DNA from: Streptomyces griseus
GTDB taxonomy: Bacteria > Actinomycetota > Actinomycetes > Streptomycetales > Streptomycetaceae
NCBI RefSeq assembly: GCF_001715295.1
Contig: NZ_MDKB01000001.1
Location: 713,536 to 777,535 of the forward strand
Direction: 5' to 3'
DNA: 64,000 nucleotides
The notes below the pieces were generated by a model. The model made no database searches and was not told the DNA's origin. It saw only the letters and a list, made by a program, of their open reading frames with translations. Shown here piece by piece: positions 35,495-47,212 of the stretch. How positions within the stretch are numbered: position 1 is the first letter of the stretch; every line of letters starts with the position of its first letter. The translations under genes and the position numbers were made by a program.

Positions 35495-36895
35495 GTGAAT
35501 GCGTCCCCCGCCACCGAGCTGCCCGTCGTCGTGGTCGGGGCCGGACCCGCCGGGCTGGCCGCCGCCGCCCACCTGCTCGGCCACGGCCTCCAGCCCTTGG
35601 TCCTGGAAGCCGGGCCCACCGCCGGTGCCGCGGTGCGCGAGTGGTCGCACGTGCGCCTGTTCTCCACCTGGAGCGAGATCGTCGACCCGGCCGCGGAAGA
35701 GCTCCTCGCCCCCACCGGCTGGACCCGGCCCGACCCGGCTGTCTGTCCCTCCGGCGGCGACTGGGCCAACCTCTACCTGCAGCCGCTCGCCGACGTGCTC
35801 GGCGACCGCGTCCGCCTCGGTGCGACGGTCACCGGTGTCTCACGGGCCGGCCGGGACCGGATCGTCGACGCCGACCGCGACCGGCAGCCCTTCGTCGTCC
35901 ACGTCGCCCTCACCGGCGGCCGCGAGGAACGCCTCGTGGCGCGCGCCGTCATCGACGCCTCCGGCACCTGGGCCACGCCGTCCCCGGCCGGCGGCAGCGG
36001 CCTTGCCGCCATCGGCGAGCGTGCGGCCGCCGACCGGATCACCTACCGCGTCCCGGACCTCGAGGACCCGGCCGTCCGCGCCCGTCACGCCGGCCGGCGC
36101 ACCGCGGTGATCGGCTCCGGCGCCTCCGCGTTCACCGCACTCGCCTACCTCGCCGACCTGGCGAAGTCCGACGGAGGCGCGGGCGCGAAGGCGGTGTGGG
36201 TCCTGCGCCGCGGCATCTCGGGTTCCACCTTCGGCGGCGGAGAAGCCGACCAGCTCCCCGCGCGGGGTGCCCTGGGCCTGGCGGCGAAGGCCGCCGTCGA
36301 CGCCGGTCACGCGGACGCGGTCACCGGCTTCCGCACCGAGGCGATCGAGCGCGACGCCGAGGGTGGCCTGGTCCTGGTGGGTGAGGACGGGCGCCGCCTG
36401 GACGCGGTCGACGAGGTGATCGTGCTGACGGGCTTCCGTCCGGACCTGTCCTTCCTGGCCGAGCTGCGCCTGGGCCTCGACGAACGCCTGCAGGCTCCGG
36501 CCGCCCTGGCACCGCTGATCGACCCCAACCAGCACTCCTGCGGCACCGTCTACCCGCACGGCCACCGCGAGCTCTCCCACCCCGAACAGGGCGTCTACCT
36601 GGTCGGCATGAAGTCCTACGGCCGCGCCCCGACGTTCCTGGCCATGACCGGCTACGAGCAGGTCCGCTCGGTCGCCGCCGCGATCGCCGGCGACCTCGAC
36701 TCCGCCGACCGTGTGGAACTCACCCTCCCGGAGACCGGAGTGTGCGGCGGTGCCGGCCTGTTCGACGCCCCAGGGGCCGAGGAGGCCGACGCCGGCTGCT
36801 GCGCACCCGCTCCGCAACTCGTCCGGATCGCCGCACCCGTCACCGCCGGGGCGGCAGCCGATCGCAGCCCGGCGGGCGGCTGCTGCGGCTCCTGA
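35495..36895 (+). CDS. FAD-dependent monooxygenase, ArsO-like
   Basis: A 466-residue flavoprotein with two dinucleotide folds: VVVGAGPAGLAAA (about 12-24) for FAD and AVIGSGASAFTA (about 204-215) for NAD(P)H. Linkers ASGTWATPSP and LTGFRPDLSFL are typical of ArsO and related arsenic-locus flavoproteins. The C-terminal 60 residues are unusual, with cysteine pairs GCCAPAP and GGCCGS that might bind arsenite or copper. The GTG at 35495 has AAGGAG five bases upstream; the ATG at 35426 lies within the operator region. It is divergent from the second ArsR. Function is inferred from context. Confidence 0.82.
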   Translation: MNASPATELPVVVVGAGPAGLAAAAHLLGHGLQPLVLEAGPTAGAAVREWSHVRLFSTWSEIVDPAAEELLAPTGWTRPDPAVCPSGGDWANLYLQPLADVLGDRVRLGATVTGVSRAGRDRIVDADRDRQPFVVHVALTGGREERLVARAVIDASGTWATPSPAGGSGLAAIGERAAADRITYRVPDLEDPAVRARHAGRRTAVIGSGASAFTALAYLADLAKSDGGAGAKAVWVLRRGISGSTFGGGEADQLPARGALGLAAKAAVDAGHADAVTGFRTEAIERDAEGGLVLVGEDGRRLDAVDEVIVLTGFRPDLSFLAELRLGLDERLQAPAALAPLIDPNQHSCGTVYPHGHRELSHPEQGVYLVGMKSYGRAPTFLAMTGYEQVRSVAAAIAGDLDSADRVELTLPETGVCGGAGLFDAPGAEEADAGCCAPAPQLVRIAAPVTAGAAADRSPAGGCCGS

Positions 36896-36912
36896 CCGTA
36901 CCTCCCGTACGC

Positions 36913-36949
36913 GGGGCCGCGACCGGCGCGGGGGACCGGTCGCGGCCCC
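36913..36949. terminator. terminator of arsO-like gene
   Basis: Fourteen-base perfect arms (GGGGCCGCGACCGG at 36913-36926, complement at 36936-36949) start 18 bp after the monooxygenase stop. Confidence 0.75.
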
Positions 36950-37107
36950 GGCCCCCCCCGGGCGACCGGGGGCCCGCACCGACGTCCGCGCCCGGAGCCA
37001 CCCGGGCCCCCGGCGGGTGTGGACCGCTCGGGTGTGAAACATGATCGACTCCACCGGTTCACGGCGATGGTCTTGCCCCGCCGTGTGGCGGGGCTTACGT
37101 TCTCCTC

Positions 37108-37143
37108 CTACGCACTGTGTCTACGTGCGTAGAGCATGCGTAG
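37108..37143. promoter_or_regulatory. operator-like repeats before pyrimidine operon
   Basis: CTACGCA at 37108-37114 is followed by its complement TGCGTAG at 37126-37132 and 37137-37143, plus a partial copy CTACGTG between. The cluster lies 35-70 bp before the first catabolic gene, as expected for a regulator controlling pyrimidine use. The regulator gene is not in the window. Confidence 0.5.
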
Positions 37144-37176
37144 AGGCTCTCTGACGCCACGTCGAAGGAGCAGCTC

Positions 37177-38019
37177 ATGTCCCACGTCGTACGCGCCGCA
37201 CTCGTCCAGGCGACCTGGACCGGCGACACCGAATCCATGATCGCCAAGCATGAGGACCATGCCCGCGAGGCCGCCCGGCAGGGTGCGAAGATCATCGGTT
37301 TCCAGGAGGTGTTCAACGCCCCCTACTTCTGCCAGGTGCAGGATCCCGAGCACTACCGGTGGGCCGAGGCGGTCCCGGACGGTCCCACCGTCCGGCGGAT
37401 GCGGGACCTGGCCCGCGAGACCGGCATGGTGATCGTCGTCCCGGTCTTCGAGTTCGAGCAGTCGGGCTTCTACTACAACACCGCCGCCGTGATCGACGCC
37501 GACGGCTCCTACCTCGGCAAGTACCGCAAGCATCACATCCCCCAGGTCAAGGGCTTCTGGGAGAAGTACTACTTCAAGCCGGGCAACGCCGGCTGGCCGG
37601 TCTTCGACACGGCGGTCGGCAAGGTCGGCGTGTACATCTGCTACGACCGGCACTTCCCCGAGGGGTGGCGGCAACTCGGCCTCAACGGAGTCCAGTTGGT
37701 GTACAACCCGTCGGCCACCTCGCGCGGCCTCTCCGGCTACCTGTGGCAGCTGGAACAGCCCGCCTCCGCCGTGGCCAACGAGTACTTCATCGCCGCGATC
37801 AACCGGGTCGGGCAGGAGGAGTACGGCGACAACGACTTCTACGGCACCAGCTACTTCGTCGACCCGCGCGGACAGTTCGTCGGCGACGTCGCCAGCGACA
37901 AGGAGGAGGAACTCCTCGTACGCGACCTCGACTTCGGGATGATCGAGCAGGTCCGCCGGCAGTGGGCGTTCTACCGGGACCGTCGGCCGGACGCGTACGA
38001 CGGGCTGGTGGAGCCGTGA
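37177..38019 (+). CDS. nitrilase-superfamily amidohydrolase, beta-ureidopropionase-like
   Basis: A 280-residue member of the nitrilase superfamily, predicted to hydrolyse N-carbamoyl-beta-alanine to beta-alanine, CO2 and ammonia. The catalytic triad is seen as Glu in GFQEVF (about 44), Lys in KYRKHHIP (about 121) and Cys in VYICYDRHFPEG (about 157). N-carbamoylputrescine amidase-like sequences share these motifs; the neighbouring dihydropyrimidinase favours the pyrimidine role. It heads the operon and its stop overlaps the aminotransferase start (GTGA). Confidence 0.87.
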   Translation: MSHVVRAALVQATWTGDTESMIAKHEDHAREAARQGAKIIGFQEVFNAPYFCQVQDPEHYRWAEAVPDGPTVRRMRDLARETGMVIVVPVFEFEQSGFYYNTAAVIDADGSYLGKYRKHHIPQVKGFWEKYYFKPGNAGWPVFDTAVGKVGVYICYDRHFPEGWRQLGLNGVQLVYNPSATSRGLSGYLWQLEQPASAVANEYFIAAINRVGQEEYGDNDFYGTSYFVDPRGQFVGDVASDKEEELLVRDLDFGMIEQVRRQWAFYRDRRPDAYDGLVEP

Positions 38020-39299
38020 GCGGTCTGTACGAGCGGCACCGCGCCGTCAGCCCGGACTGGCTGACCCTCTACTACCGGCAGCCCCTGGAGCTCACCCACG
38101 GCGAAGGGCGCCACGTCTGGGACGTGGACGGCAACCGCTACCTCGACTTCTTCGGTGGCATCCTCACCACCATGACCGCGCATGCCCTTCCCGAGGTGAC
38201 GAAAGCCGTCTCCGAGCAGGCCGGCCGCATCATCCACTCCTCGACGCTCTACCTCAACCGCCCGATGGTCGAACTCGCCGAGCGCATCGCCCACCTCTCC
38301 GGCATCCCCGACGCACGGGTCTTCTTCACCACCTCGGGCACCGAGGCCAACGACACCGCGCTGCTGCTCGCCACGGCGTACAGCGGGTCGAACCAGATCC
38401 TGGCGATGCGCAACAGCTACCACGGACGGTCGTTCTCGGCGGTGTCCGTCACGGGCAACCGGGCCTGGTCGCCCACGAGTCTGTCTCCGCTGCAGACCAT
38501 GTACGTCCACGGCGGGGTCCGGAGCCGCGGGCCGTACGCCGAACTGAGCGACGAGCGGTTCGTCCAGGCCTGCGTGGCCGATCTGGAGGACCTGCTCGGC
38601 CACACGCGGGGAGCCGCGGCGCTGATCGCCGAACCCGTCCAGGGCGTCGGCGGCTTCACGGCACCCCCCGACGGGCTCTACGCGGCCTTCCGGGAGGTCC
38701 TGGCCCGGCACGGTGTCCTCTGGATCTCGGACGAGGTGCAGACCGGCTGGGGGCGCACCGGCGAGCACTTCTGGGGCTGGCAGGCCCATGCGGAGAACGG
38801 TCCGCCGGACATCCTGACGTTCGCCAAGGGCATCGGCAACGGGATGTCCATCGGCGGCGTCGTCGCCCGCGCCGACGTCATGAACTGCCTGGACGCCAAC
38901 TCCATCTCGACGTTCGGCGGTTCCCCGGTCACCATGGCGGCCGGGCTGGCCAACCTCACCTACCTGCTGGAGCACGACCTCCAGGGCAACGCCCGGCGGG
39001 TCGGCGGACTGCTCGTCGAGCGGCTCCGAGCCGTCGGCGCGGCCTCTGCGGCCGTACGTGAGGTGCGGGGACGAGGCCTCATGATCGGTATCGAGCTCGC
39101 CAGGCCGGGCACCGACGAGGCGGACCCCGAGGCCGCGGCGGCCGTGCTCGAAGCGGCCCGCGCCGGCGGGCTGCTCATCGGCAAGGGGGGCGGTCACGAC
39201 ACCAGCGTCCTGCGGATCGCGCCGCCGCTGTCGCTCACCGTCGCCGAGGCGGAGGAGGGCGCGGAAATCCTGTCCGAAGCACTGCGAGCGGCCGGGTGA
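38016..39299 (+). CDS. class III aminotransferase, beta-alanine transaminase-like
   Basis: A 427-residue PLP enzyme predicted to turn beta-alanine into malonate semialdehyde. Landmarks: DVDGNRYLDFFGGI (about 36-49), TTSGTEANDTA (about 106-116), the PLP-contact NSYHGRSF (about 137), ISDEVQTGWGRTG (about 238-250) and the Schiff-base Lys in TFAKGIGNG (about 271). The GTG start overlaps the upstream stop. Related enzymes include alanine-glyoxylate transaminases, so the amino donor is inferred from the operon. Confidence 0.88.
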   Translation: MSGLYERHRAVSPDWLTLYYRQPLELTHGEGRHVWDVDGNRYLDFFGGILTTMTAHALPEVTKAVSEQAGRIIHSSTLYLNRPMVELAERIAHLSGIPDARVFFTTSGTEANDTALLLATAYSGSNQILAMRNSYHGRSFSAVSVTGNRAWSPTSLSPLQTMYVHGGVRSRGPYAELSDERFVQACVADLEDLLGHTRGAAALIAEPVQGVGGFTAPPDGLYAAFREVLARHGVLWISDEVQTGWGRTGEHFWGWQAHAENGPPDILTFAKGIGNGMSIGGVVARADVMNCLDANSISTFGGSPVTMAAGLANLTYLLEHDLQGNARRVGGLLVERLRAVGAASAAVREVRGRGLMIGIELARPGTDEADPEAAAAVLEAARAGGLLIGKGGGHDTSVLRIAPPLSLTVAEAEEGAEILSEALRAAG

Positions 39300-39363
39300 C
39301 GGCACACGCGGAACGGTCGCCGACCGGACGCGTCCCGCATCCGCCGCGAGGGGAGCAGAAGCC

Positions 39364-40752
39364 ATGACACGTACGCTGATCACCGGCGGTCTGGTCGTCA
39401 CCGCCTCGGACGAACTGCACGCCGATGTGCTCGTCGAGGGCGGCCGCGTGGTGGCCCTGGCCACGCACGACAGCCACGGGTGGACCGCCGGGCACAGGAT
39501 CGACGCCAGGGGGAAGTACGTCATCCCCGGCGGGGTCGACGCCCACACGCACATGGAGATGCCCTTCGGCGGGACCTTCGCCTCCGACACCTTCGAGACG
39601 GGGACGCGGGCCGCGGCGTGGGGTGGCACGACGACCATCGTCGATTTCGCCATCCAGCCCAAGGGCGGGTCGCTCGGCGAGGGACTCGACGCGTGGCACG
39701 AGAAGGCGGACGGGCGGTGCGCCGTCGACTACGGGTTCCACATGATCATGTCCGACGTGAACCCGTCCTCGCTGAGGGAGATGGACACGCTCGTCTCGGA
39801 GGGCGTCACCTCGTTCAAACTCTTCACCGCGTACCCCGGGGTCTTCCTCTCCGACGACGGCCAGATCCTGCGGGCGATGCAGCAGGCCGCGGGGAACGGC
39901 GGGCTGGTGATGACGCACGCGGAGAACGGTCTCGCCATCGACGTACTGGTCGAACAGGCACTGGCGCGTGGCGAGAGGGACCCGCGCCACCACGGTGAGG
40001 TCCGCAAGGCCCTCCTGGAGGCGGAGGCCACGCACCGGGTGATCAAGCTGAGCCAGGTGGCGGGCGCCTCCCTGTACGTCGTGCACGTCTCGGCGCAGGA
40101 GGCACTGGCCGAACTGGCCCGGGCCCGGGACGAGGGCCTCCCCGTCTTCGGCGAGACGTGCCCGCAGTACCTGTTCCTGTCGACCGGCAACCTCGCGGAA
40201 CCGGACTTCGAGGGCGCGAAGTACGTGTGCTCCACCCCGCTCCGCCCCGAGGAGCACCAGGCGGCGCTGTGGCGCGGACTGCGGACCAACGATCTGCAGG
40301 TGGTGTCCACGGACCACTGTCCCTTCTGTTTCAAGGGGCAGAAGGAGATGGGGCGCGGGGACTTCTCCAAGATCCCGAACGGCATGCCGGGTGTGGAGAA
40401 CCGTATGGACCTGCTGCACCAGGCCGTGGTCGAGGGCCGGATCAGCCGGCGCCGCTGGATCGAGATCGCCTGCGCGACCCCGGCCAGGATGTTCGGCCTG
40501 TACCCGAAGAAGGGCACGATCGCGCCGGGTTCCGACGCCGACATCGTCATCTACGACCCCGGCGCGGAACAGGTCATCTCCGCCGAGACGCACCACATGA
40601 ACGTCGACTACTCGGCCTACGAGGGCAAGCGGGTGACGGGCCGGGTGGAGACGGTGCTGTCCCGGGGTGTCCCCGTGATCGCGGACGGGGAGTACGTGGG
40701 CCACGCGGGCCACGGGACGTACCTGCCCCGGGGGATCAGCCAGTACGTGTGA
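39364..40752 (+). CDS. hydA: dihydropyrimidinase (D-hydantoinase)
   Basis: A 462-residue zinc amidohydrolase opening dihydrouracil/dihydrothymine rings to N-carbamoyl-beta-amino acids. Metal ligands: DAHTHMEMP (about 59-67), the carboxylated Lys in TSFKLFT (about 153), MTHAENG (about 183), VVHVSA (about 240) and STDHCPF (about 318). The C-terminal SDADIVIYDP is typical. It lies 64 bp after the transaminase with a GAGGGGAG site. It supplies the substrate of the first gene of the operon. Confidence 0.93.
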   Translation: MTRTLITGGLVVTASDELHADVLVEGGRVVALATHDSHGWTAGHRIDARGKYVIPGGVDAHTHMEMPFGGTFASDTFETGTRAAAWGGTTTIVDFAIQPKGGSLGEGLDAWHEKADGRCAVDYGFHMIMSDVNPSSLREMDTLVSEGVTSFKLFTAYPGVFLSDDGQILRAMQQAAGNGGLVMTHAENGLAIDVLVEQALARGERDPRHHGEVRKALLEAEATHRVIKLSQVAGASLYVVHVSAQEALAELARARDEGLPVFGETCPQYLFLSTGNLAEPDFEGAKYVCSTPLRPEEHQAALWRGLRTNDLQVVSTDHCPFCFKGQKEMGRGDFSKIPNGMPGVENRMDLLHQAVVEGRISRRRWIEIACATPARMFGLYPKKGTIAPGSDADIVIYDPGAEQVISAETHHMNVDYSAYEGKRVTGRVETVLSRGVPVIADGEYVGHAGHGTYLPRGISQYV

Positions 40753-40945
40753 GACACGCCCCCGCAGCTCACCGGCCGGCCGAAGCCTTCCGGCTGGCGC
40801 GGGAGCGTCCTCTCGCCCCTCCTCCGGGCCCGCACGGCCGCACACCGCCCGGTATGTCCCCCTACGGGATGATCCCCGCCGGGCACACCACCCGCGGCGC
40901 GGCACCCTCGCGCACCGACCGCCCGTTCCGCCACCAGGAGCAGCC

Positions 40946-41947
40946 ATGGACTTCGGACTCGTCCTCCAGACCGACCCTCCCGCCTCGGCCGTCGTGGACC
41001 TCATGCGCCGTGCGGAACGCAACGGGTTCCGCTACGGGTGGACCTTCAACTCAACCGTTCTCTGGCAGGAGCCGTACGTCATCCACAGCCGCGTTCTGGA
41101 GCACACCGAGCGGCTGATCGTCGGTCCGATGGTGACCAACCCGTCCACCCGCACCTGGGAGGTCACCGCCTCCACCTTCGCCACCCTCAACGAGATGTAC
41201 GGGAACCGCACCGTCTGCGGCATCGGGCGGGGCGACTCGGCGATGCGGGTGGCCGGGCGCAAGCCCAACACCCTGGCCAGGCTCGGCGAGGCCATCGACG
41301 CGATCCGCGACCTCGCCGAAGGGCGCGAGGCCTCCGTCGACGGGCAGCGGGTCCGGCTCCCCTGGGTGAAGGACGGAAGGCTGCCCGTCTGGATGGGGGC
41401 GTACGGGCCGAAGGCACTCGCCCTGGCCGGGGAGAAGGCCGACGGGTTCATCCTCCAGCTGGCCGACCCGTACCTCACCGAGTGGATGGTCAAGGCGGTG
41501 CGCGAATCGGCCGCCGCCGCGGGCAGGGACCCGGACTCGGTCACCATCTGCGTCGCCGCGCCCGCCTACGTGGGCGACGACCTGGACCACGCCCGCCGGC
41601 AGTGCCGCTGGTTCGGCGGCATGGTCGGCAACCACGTCGCCGACCTCGTCTCCCGGTACGGCGAGCACTCCGGCCTCGTACCCGAAGCGCTCACGGCGTA
41701 CATCGCCGGGCGGTCCGGGTACGACTACAGCCACCACGGCCGCGCCGGGAACCCGGACACGGCCTTCGTGCCCGACGAGATCGTGGACCGCTTCTGCCTG
41801 CTGGGGCCGGCCGAGGCGCACATCGAGAAGCTGAAGGTGCTGCGCGACCTCGGGGTCGACCAGTTCGCCGTGTACGACATGCACGACGCGAAGGAGGCGA
41901 CGATCGACGCCTACGGCTCCACGGTCATCCCCGCCCTGTCCACCTGA
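40946..41947 (+). CDS. TIGR03842-type LLM F420-dependent oxidoreductase
   Basis: A 333-residue TIM-barrel oxidoreductase of the luciferase-like family, resembling TIGR03842. It opens MDFGLVLQTDPP, has WTFNSTVLWQEPYVI (about 32-46), the flavin-site GIGRGDSAMR (about 92-101), VWMGAYGPKALALAGEKADG (about 149-168) and an F420-type C-terminus. It is last in the pyrimidine cluster, 194 bp after hydA with its own AGGAG site. It may reduce or oxidise a pyrimidine or semialdehyde intermediate; no dihydropyrimidine dehydrogenase gene is in view. Confidence 0.85.
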   Translation: MDFGLVLQTDPPASAVVDLMRRAERNGFRYGWTFNSTVLWQEPYVIHSRVLEHTERLIVGPMVTNPSTRTWEVTASTFATLNEMYGNRTVCGIGRGDSAMRVAGRKPNTLARLGEAIDAIRDLAEGREASVDGQRVRLPWVKDGRLPVWMGAYGPKALALAGEKADGFILQLADPYLTEWMVKAVRESAAAAGRDPDSVTICVAAPAYVGDDLDHARRQCRWFGGMVGNHVADLVSRYGEHSGLVPEALTAYIAGRSGYDYSHHGRAGNPDTAFVPDEIVDRFCLLGPAEAHIEKLKVLRDLGVDQFAVYDMHDAKEATIDAYGSTVIPALST

Positions 41948-42428
41948 CCCGCTCCGCTCCCGCCAGACCCGCACGCTCCCCGTGCGCCCGGCCCTACCGG
42001 TACGGCCCGCACCCCGTCCCGCCCGCCCGGCCACTCGTACACGCACCGGCTGTCCGCACCACCCCGCGCCCCGCACGGCACCGCTCCCGGGCGAAGGGTC
42101 CAGCCGCCATGACCGCGACCGTCCCGCCGGCGGGACAGCCCTCAGCCCCGCGCGGTGAGCCGCACCCGGCAGTGCCTGCCGCAGGACGCCACGGGGAGGG
42201 TCACCTGCCGGTCGGCGGTCACGGGTACGGAGCGAGGTGCTGTCCGGTCACGGCGCCGCTTCGGAAGCAGCGTCGTTCCGGGCCGTTTCGAGTGGGTGTC
42301 CACGCTGTCGCCCGTTCGGGCGTACGGAGGGATCGGGCACGCAGCGTGATGTCCTGTGGGGTTTTCGGCTACGGAACGTGGGGGAGGGGTGCCCTGGAAG
42401 GACCGAGGAACGGCACCGGAGGGGTGAC
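41948..42428. other. 481-bp region without a supported gene
   Basis: It follows the LLM gene. Both strands have open but low-complexity frames. The last 40 bp hold a GGAGGGG ribosome site for the next gene. I see no strong hairpin or repeat here. Confidence 0.5.
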
Positions 42429-42848
42429 ATGAACACCAGGGAAGACAGGGGCGACGGGGGAGCCGCGACCGTGGACGTGAGGACCGGCGGGGAGGTGCAC
42501 AGGCGGGCCGCGGGAAGGGCCGCCCGCGCCCTCCTGCGTGCCGCCGCCGTCGGCGCGGCCCTCGCGGTGGCCGTGCCGGTGGGCGCGGCGACCGCCGCGG
42601 CGCCCACCGCCGTACCGCCCGGCCTGTCCTGCGACACCGGCAAGCACGCCAACGACGAGTACACCGGGTACGCCCTGTGCCGGAACGACGGGAGCGCGAC
42701 GCAGACGTTCTGGGTCCATCTGGTCTGCGGGTGGTCCCCGGACGTGGACGGCGAGCGCGTGACGCTCGGCCCCGGCCGGTCCGGGCAGTCGACCGCGCAC
42801 TGCGCCGGCCTCGGTACGGGCATCGGTGAGATCCAGGTACGTCCGTAG
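42429..42848 (+). CDS. small secreted four-cysteine protein
   Basis: A 139-residue exported protein of no family I recognise. A long N-region of about 30 charged residues precedes a hydrophobic core and an ATAAAPTA cleavage area near residue 60. The mature part of roughly 75 residues has four cysteines (LSCDTG, ALCRND, LVCGW, AHCAGL), suggesting two disulfides, with a Trp-rich middle (FWVHLVCGWSP). No enzyme motif is visible. A strong GGAGGGG site supports the ATG. Could be an inhibitor or a structural surface protein. Confidence 0.72.
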   Translation: MNTREDRGDGGAATVDVRTGGEVHRRAAGRAARALLRAAAVGAALAVAVPVGAATAAAPTAVPPGLSCDTGKHANDEYTGYALCRNDGSATQTFWVHLVCGWSPDVDGERVTLGPGRSGQSTAHCAGLGTGIGEIQVRP

Positions 42849-42853
42849 CGGGT

Positions 42854-42952
42854 GTCCGGCACATGCCCGCGGTGCGGCGGCGCCCGGCACGCACGCGCGT
42901 CGCATCCGCACGCGCCGGACGCCGCTCCTCCTCCCGCGCTCATGTGCCGGAC
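42854..42952. repeat. 12-bp inverted repeat, 75 bp apart
   Basis: GTCCGGCACATG at 42854-42865 and its exact complement at 42941-42952 flank 75 bp just after the four-cysteine gene. It could form a long-loop terminator. Confidence 0.4.
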
Positions 42953-42958
42953 CCCTTG

Positions 42959-42976
42959 GTGGGGGGCGCCCCCCAC
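42959..42976. repeat. 18-bp perfect palindrome
   Basis: GTGGGGGGC followed by its complement, 113 bp upstream of the amidase start. Terminator stem or operator; undecided. Confidence 0.45.
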
Positions 42977-43089
42977 GGCATGCTTGAGCGGACCCCATCT
43001 CCTCGTTACTCTCCAGTAGATCCACACGGGCGGTTCCGGGGGCGGCCCCGGGAGACCGGGGCTCCGGCGGACGCGAGGAGGCGGCAGCG

Positions 43090-44562
43090 ATGTCCTCAGC
43101 AGACCCCACCGAACGGACGTGGCCGAGCGGGGCGGCCCCGCAGCCGGGGTTGGCGGCCCAGGCGCAGGAGCTCGCCGAAGGCGGATCGACCTCCCAGGCG
43201 CTCGTCGCCGCGGCGCTGGCCCGTATCGAGGCGAGCCGCCACACCCTCAACGCCTTCCGGCAGCTGCGCACCGAGGCGGCCCTGGCCGAGGCGGCCGAGG
43301 CCGACCGGCGGCTCGCCGCGGGCGAACGGCTCCCGCTGCTCGGCGTACCGGTCGCGGTCAAGGACGACACCGACGTCGCCGGTATGCCCACCTACTTCGG
43401 CTGCGACGGGCACCTGCCGGCCGCCTCCGCCGACAGCGAGGCGGTCCGCCGGCTGCGTGCCGCCGGGGCCGTGATCGTCGGCAAGACCAACTCCTGCGAA
43501 CTGGGCCAGTGGGCCTTCACCGAGGGGCACGCCTTCGGCACCACCCGTAACCCGTGGAACACCGCCCACACGCCCGGCGGTTCGTCGGGCGGCTCGGCCG
43601 CGGCCGTCGCCGCCGGACTGGTCCCCGCCGCGCTCGGTTCGGACGGGGCGGGGTCCATCCGCATCCCGGCGGCCTGGACCCACCTCGTCGGCATCAAGCC
43701 GCAGCGCGGACGGATCTCCGTCCACCCCCACAGCGACGCGTTCCAGGGGCTCACCGTCAACGGACCCCTGGCCCGTACGGTTGCCGACGCGGCCCTGCTC
43801 CTGGACGCCGCCGCGGGGGCGCACCCCCACGACCCGCACCGTCCACCGGCCGTCGACGCCTCGGCGGCGGCCCGACGCGATCCCGGCCGGCTCAGGATCG
43901 GCCTCGCACTCGGCCCGCCGCTCACCCTCACCCGGAACGCGCCCCACCCGGAGGTCCTGCGCGCCGTCACCGCACTCGCCGAAGTCCTCGCACGTCTCGG
44001 CCACCACGTGGAGGAGGCCCGCCCCCGCTACGGACTGATCGGTCTCTCCTTCGTGCCCCGTGCCACCGCGGGCATCGCCGAGCTGGCCGCGCGGCACCCC
44101 GAACCAGGGCTCCTGGACCCGCGCACCCGCAGCGCCCTGCGCACCGGGACCCGCCTCGGCGGCCGGGTGGTGCGGGCGGCCCGTGCGCGGGAGGTGCGCC
44201 AGCACCGCAGGCTCGGCGCCTTCTTCGACCCGGCCGCGTCCGGCTACGACGTGCTGCTGACCCCGACCACCGCCGCCCCGCCTCCCCGCGTCGGCGCCTT
44301 CGACGGGCTGAGCGCCTGGCGTACCGATCTCGCCATGACGGCCGCGTGCCCGTACGCCTGGCCGTGGAACGTCCTCGGCTGGCCCGGAGTCAACGTCCCT
44401 GCGGGCTTCACCGGAGACGGCCTGCCGGTCGGCGCCCAGCTGCTCGGACCCTCCCGCAGCGAGGAGCGGCTCATCTCGCTCGCCGCCCAGCTGGAGGCCG
44501 ACCGGCGCTGGTACGAGCACCGGCCGCCGGCCCCGGGCCCGTCCCGGACGTCCGGAAGCTGA
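43090..44562 (+). CDS. amidase signature family amidase
   Basis: A 490-residue amidase hydrolysing an unidentified amide. The Ser-cisSer-Lys triad is visible: Lys in VPVAVKDDTD (about 91), the Gly/Ser-rich GGSSGGSAAAV with cis-Ser (about 163) and the nucleophile Ser in GSDGAGSIRIPA (about 184). The GatA-type tRNA-binding features are not evident, so it is a catabolic or biosynthetic amidase. A GAGGAGG site precedes the ATG. Monocistronic, ended by a hairpin 37 bp downstream. Confidence 0.9.
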   Translation: MSSADPTERTWPSGAAPQPGLAAQAQELAEGGSTSQALVAAALARIEASRHTLNAFRQLRTEAALAEAAEADRRLAAGERLPLLGVPVAVKDDTDVAGMPTYFGCDGHLPAASADSEAVRRLRAAGAVIVGKTNSCELGQWAFTEGHAFGTTRNPWNTAHTPGGSSGGSAAAVAAGLVPAALGSDGAGSIRIPAAWTHLVGIKPQRGRISVHPHSDAFQGLTVNGPLARTVADAALLLDAAAGAHPHDPHRPPAVDASAAARRDPGRLRIGLALGPPLTLTRNAPHPEVLRAVTALAEVLARLGHHVEEARPRYGLIGLSFVPRATAGIAELAARHPEPGLLDPRTRSALRTGTRLGGRVVRAARAREVRQHRRLGAFFDPAASGYDVLLTPTTAAPPPRVGAFDGLSAWRTDLAMTAACPYAWPWNVLGWPGVNVPAGFTGDGLPVGAQLLGPSRSEERLISLAAQLEADRRWYEHRPPAPGPSRTSGS

Positions 44563-47079
<2,517 letters not shown>

Positions 47080-47109
47080 CCCCCGGCGCGGCGCGGCCGC
47101 CCCGCACAC

Positions 47110-47149
47110 CGGGCCGCCCCGGCAGGCCTCCGCCTGCCGGGGCGGCCCG
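47110..47149. terminator. 18-bp bidirectional terminator
   Basis: Perfect 18-base arms (47110-47127 and 47132-47149) around CTCC, between convergent icd and copA. Serves both. Confidence 0.85.
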
Positions 47150-47212
47150 CGTCGTGCTCCGCCCCGCCCGTGGTGCGTCACGCGCCGCCGGGTGTTCCTC
47201 TCACGCCCGCTC

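Noticed and set aside
39235..41022. 595-codon open frame on the minus strand
   Set aside because: Antisense to dihydropyrimidinase; no protein-like composition.
42142..42894. 250-codon minus-strand frame near the four-cysteine gene
   Set aside because: Arg/Ser/Pro-rich shadow; the plus-strand gene has a strong ribosome site and signal peptide.
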